64,000 nucleotides of DNA from Nocardioides perillae (GTDB lineage: Bacteria; Actinomycetota; Actinomycetes; Propionibacteriales; Nocardioidaceae): contig NZ_JACCAC010000001.1 of NCBI RefSeq assembly GCF_013409425.1, positions 868,001 to 932,000 of the forward strand. Direction: 5' to 3'. Of this stretch, positions 62,057 through 64,000 are shown piece after piece; within the stretch, counting starts at the first letter, position 1, and each line of letters starts with the position of its first letter. The position numbers and the translations under genes were made by a program. Below the pieces are notes generated by a model. That model searched no databases, had not been told where the DNA came from, and saw only the letters and a list, made by a program, of their open reading frames with translations.

Positions 62057-62743
62057 GTGGACGACGAGCGAGCGCCGTACGACCCGATGCCGCACGGGGT
62101 GCCCGAGGTGGGGGTCGGGCCGTGGCCGGGCGGGCCCGCGGCCTGGCCCGACGACCCCCGCTACGACCCGGTGCTGCTGGCCGAGGGCGACCGCCGCAAC
62201 GTCGTCGACCGCTACCGCTACTGGCGCCTGGAGGCGATCGTCGCCGACCTCGACACCCGCCGGCACGGCTTCCACGTCGCGATCGAGAACTGGCAGCACG
62301 ACTTCAACATCGGCACGGTGGTGCGCACCGCCAACGCCTTCCTCGCCGCCGAGGTGCACATCGTGGGCAACCGGCGGTGGAACCGGCGCGGGGCGATGGT
62401 CACCGACCGCTACCAGCACGTCCGGCACCACGCCGACGTGCCGGCGCTCGCGGCCTACCTCCGCGGCCTGCCCGGCGGGCCCGTGCCGCTGCTCGGGATC
62501 GACAACCTGCCCGGGTCGCTGCCGCTCGAGACCGCCACCGTCCCCGCCCGGGTGTGCTTCCTCTTCGGCCAGGAGGGGCCCGGCCTGTCGGGGCGGGCGC
62601 GGGAGGTCTGCGACGGCACCTTCTCGATCGCGCAGTTCGGCTCGACCCGCTCCATCAACGCCTCGGCGGCCGCGGCGATCGCGATGCACGCGTGGGTGCG
62701 TGCGCACGCCGACCTCGGCGGCGACGCGGCCTGGCGCGGCTGA
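62057..62743 (+). CDS. SpoU/TrmH-family RNA methyltransferase
   Basis: A 228-aa SPOUT protein. VAIENWQHDFNIGTVVRTAN (motif 1), FLFGQEGPGLSGRAREVCDG (motif 2) and FSIAQFGSTRSINASAAAAI (motif 3) form the knotted SAM site. Likely a 2'-O-ribose tRNA or rRNA methyltransferase; the target is unknown. Confidence 0.93.
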   Translation: MDDERAPYDPMPHGVPEVGVGPWPGGPAAWPDDPRYDPVLLAEGDRRNVVDRYRYWRLEAIVADLDTRRHGFHVAIENWQHDFNIGTVVRTANAFLAAEVHIVGNRRWNRRGAMVTDRYQHVRHHADVPALAAYLRGLPGGPVPLLGIDNLPGSLPLETATVPARVCFLFGQEGPGLSGRAREVCDGTFSIAQFGSTRSINASAAAAIAMHAWVRAHADLGGDAAWRG

Positions 62744-62744
62744 C

Positions 62745-62750
62745 TACGGT
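62745..62750 (+). promoter_or_regulatory. -10 box for leaderless SRPBCC gene
   Basis: TACGGT ends 6 nt before GTG 62757. Confidence 0.45.
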
Positions 62751-62756
62751 GTGGCT

Positions 62757-63260
62757 GTGAGCCAGACCGCACCCGAGCCGATGACCCTGTCCGAGTCCGT
62801 GCACGTCGCCGCGCCGCCGGAGGCCGTCTGGGCCCTGGTGACCGACGTCGGCCGCACCGGCGAGTGGAGCTCGGTGTGCACCGCCTGCGAGTGGGACGAC
62901 CCTGCCGTCGTGGCCGACGGGCCGGTGGTCGGCGCGACGTTCACCGGGCACAACACCTCGGGCGAGCGCTCGTGGGACACGACCTGCACGGTGACCGCCG
63001 CCGACGCGCCGCGCGAGTTCCGCTGGGAGGTCAACGGCGGCCTGGTGCGCTGGGGCTACGTGCTCACCCCCGAGGGCGACGGCACCACGCTGCGCGAGGA
63101 CTGGGAGTTCACGACCGCGGGCCAGGAGTTCTTCCACGACAAGTACGCCGAGCACGCCCCGCGGGTCATCGCGCAGCGGGCGGAGGAGGCCCGCACCGGC
63201 GTGCCGGAGACCCTCGCGACCCTGAAGCGCCTGGCCGAGGCGTCGGTCGCCGCGCCGTAG
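62757..63260 (+). CDS. SRPBCC (polyketide cyclase/START-like) family protein
   Basis: 167 aa from GTG 62757. SESVHVAAPPEAVWALVTDV and GRTGEWSS are the typical N-terminal strand/helix of the Bet v 1-like fold; LTPEGDGTTLREDWEF and the final long helix complete it. Ligand unknown. Confidence 0.88.
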   Translation: MSQTAPEPMTLSESVHVAAPPEAVWALVTDVGRTGEWSSVCTACEWDDPAVVADGPVVGATFTGHNTSGERSWDTTCTVTAADAPREFRWEVNGGLVRWGYVLTPEGDGTTLREDWEFTTAGQEFFHDKYAEHAPRVIAQRAEEARTGVPETLATLKRLAEASVAAP

Positions 63261-63269
63261 GTCGGAGGG

Positions 63270-63770
63270 CTAGGCGCGTGCGGCGCGCACGTCGCGCAGC
63301 AGCCGGCGGTGCACCAGGGCCGTGAGCGTCTCGCGCGCCGGCAGGTCGACGAGCAGGTACGCCGCGCCGACGAGGCCGCGGGGCGCGAGGTGCACGGTGG
63401 TGGTCACCGTGCTCGTGCCCGGCCGCGGCCCGGCGGTGACCTCGACGGTGAGGGTGACGCGGCCGGGTGCGCGCACGCGGGCGACCAGCTCGAGACGTCC
63501 GGGGGCGGTGCCGCCGGTCGTGGTGCTCGGGGCGTCGGCCGCCGTGACGGTCCAGAAGCCGGCGTCGTCGCCGGCGGCGAGCAGGGGGCGCCCCGGCGGC
63601 GGCGCGTCGGCCCCGGTGCCGCCCACGAGCCGGTCGACCCCGGCGCGGAAGACGAACGGTGCGGCGTCGACGTACCACTGGTCGCGGTCCTCGCCGCTGG
63701 CCACGACGCGCCAGGCGGCCGCCGGCTCGACGGGGGCGGTGCTGCTGCGGCGGCTGGAGGTCGACGACAC
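63270..63770 (-). CDS. DUF2867-like / SRPBCC-like protein
   Basis: 166 aa from GTG 63770. RDQWYVDAAPFVFRAGVDRL, then FWTVTAADAP, a beta-rich middle and HLAPRGLVGAAYLLVDLPAR resemble DUF2867, a START-superfamily-like domain often fused to NAD-binding proteins. Converges with the SRPBCC gene by a 9-nt gap. Confidence 0.65.
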   Translation of the reverse strand: MSSTSSRRSSTAPVEPAAAWRVVASGEDRDQWYVDAAPFVFRAGVDRLVGGTGADAPPPGRPLLAAGDDAGFWTVTAADAPSTTTGGTAPGRLELVARVRAPGRVTLTVEVTAGPRPGTSTVTTTVHLAPRGLVGAAYLLVDLPARETLTALVHRRLLRDVRAARA

Positions 63771-63782
63771 GAGACGACGCTA

Positions 63783-63815
63783 GCCCGGGCGGGTCGCGGG
63801 GCGACCCACCCGGGC
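63783..63815 (-). terminator. hairpin terminator of the gene at the right edge
   Basis: GCCCGGGCGGGTCGC and its near-complement (one mismatch), 3-nt loop, between the stop at 63879 and the start at 63770, both on the minus strand. Confidence 0.65.
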
Positions 63816-63819
63816 CAGC

Positions 63820-63878
63820 GGGGGTGAAGCGGGTGGTGCGGGGCGCTGCGGGGGTGGTGCGGGGTGCTGCGGGGTGGG
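63820..63878. repeat. short tandem G/T-rich repeat
   Basis: GGTGGTGCGGGGCGCTGCGG is followed by GGTGGTGCGGGGTGCTGCGG, a near-perfect direct duplication in the intergenic space. Confidence 0.6.
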
Positions 63879-64000
63879 TCAGCGGCGGCAGGTCGCCAGG
63901 TTCAGCGCCTTGGTCTGTCCACGGTCGATCAGCACCGAGGTGCGGCCGAGGACCTTGCCGCCGCGCGAGCAGGTGAGCGTGTAGCGCTCGACCTTGCCCT
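63879..64000 (-). CDS. partial CDS, C-terminal end only
   Basis: The last 39 codons before a TGA at 63879-63881 read ...VERYTLTCSRGGKVLGRTSV and end NLATCRR. Two cysteines and a beta-strand pattern suggest a secreted domain. The upstream part lies outside the window. Confidence 0.6.
   Translation of the reverse strand, partial: GKVERYTLTCSRGGKVLGRTSVLIDRGQTKALNLATCRR

Overview
The window is chromosomal DNA from a very GC-rich actinobacterium, most likely a Nocardioides-type member of the Nocardioidaceae. That placement is inferred from gene content and was not tested by a search. Supporting signs are many GTG starts, TANNNT -10 boxes sitting 6-9 nt before start codons (leaderless mRNAs), a dnaK-grpE-dnaJ-hspR cluster with HAIR-type operators, and small actinobacterial membrane proteins. 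No rRNA, tRNA, CRISPR array, prophage or transposase was recognised.

Layout. 1-4 kb: a DUF222/HNH endonuclease-like gene, a TetR regulator diverging from a membrane protein, a small unknown protein and a secreted protein. 4-10 kb: an RDD membrane protein with 13 tandem 9-residue repeats, a quinone reductase, two CitE-type CoA-ester lyases, a DUF1992 protein and a nitroreductase-like protein. 10.2-14.1 kb: an M20 amidohydrolase-hutF-hutI operon for histidine breakdown. 14.2-20 kb: a P450, two MFS transporters, a membrane-anchored protein and an aldo/keto reductase. 20.2-24.6 kb: dnaK-grpE-dnaJ-hspR, with clpB of the same apparent regulon at 52.6 kb. 24.7-30 kb: a receiver-only regulator with a degenerate sensor-like partner, DUF445-like, Abi-alpha-like and DICT-like proteins.

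30.2-51.9 kb is an almost complete aerobic (late cobalt insertion) cobalamin cluster. It holds cobQ-cobK fused, cobD, cbtA-cbtB, cobB/cbiA-cobC fused, cobO, chlI-chlD, cobL, cobM, cobI-cobJ fused, cobG-cobH fused, a cbiX-like gene, cobN and cobF. Four cobalamin riboswitches head cbtBA-cobD, chlID-cobO-cbiA/cobC, cobGH-cobIJ and cobNF. cobL-cobM and the cbiX-like gene seem to start from leaderless promoters. Missing here are cobA, cobU, cobT and cobS.

52-64 kb: small membrane proteins, clpB, two Pro/Gln-rich membrane proteins, an aminotransferase, pyrE, two DedA proteins, a zinc alcohol dehydrogenase, a SpoU-type methyltransferase, SRPBCC and DUF2867-like proteins, and the 3' end of a further gene.

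The most unusual signal is a set of short palindromic repeat families concentrated in the cobalamin cluster. Several lie in frame inside genes and sit exactly at the junctions of fused enzymes (CobQ|CobK, CbiA|CobC, CobI|CobJ). Two unrelated genes on opposite strands encode the same palindrome-derived peptide. One element supplies the stop codons of both convergent genes flanking it.
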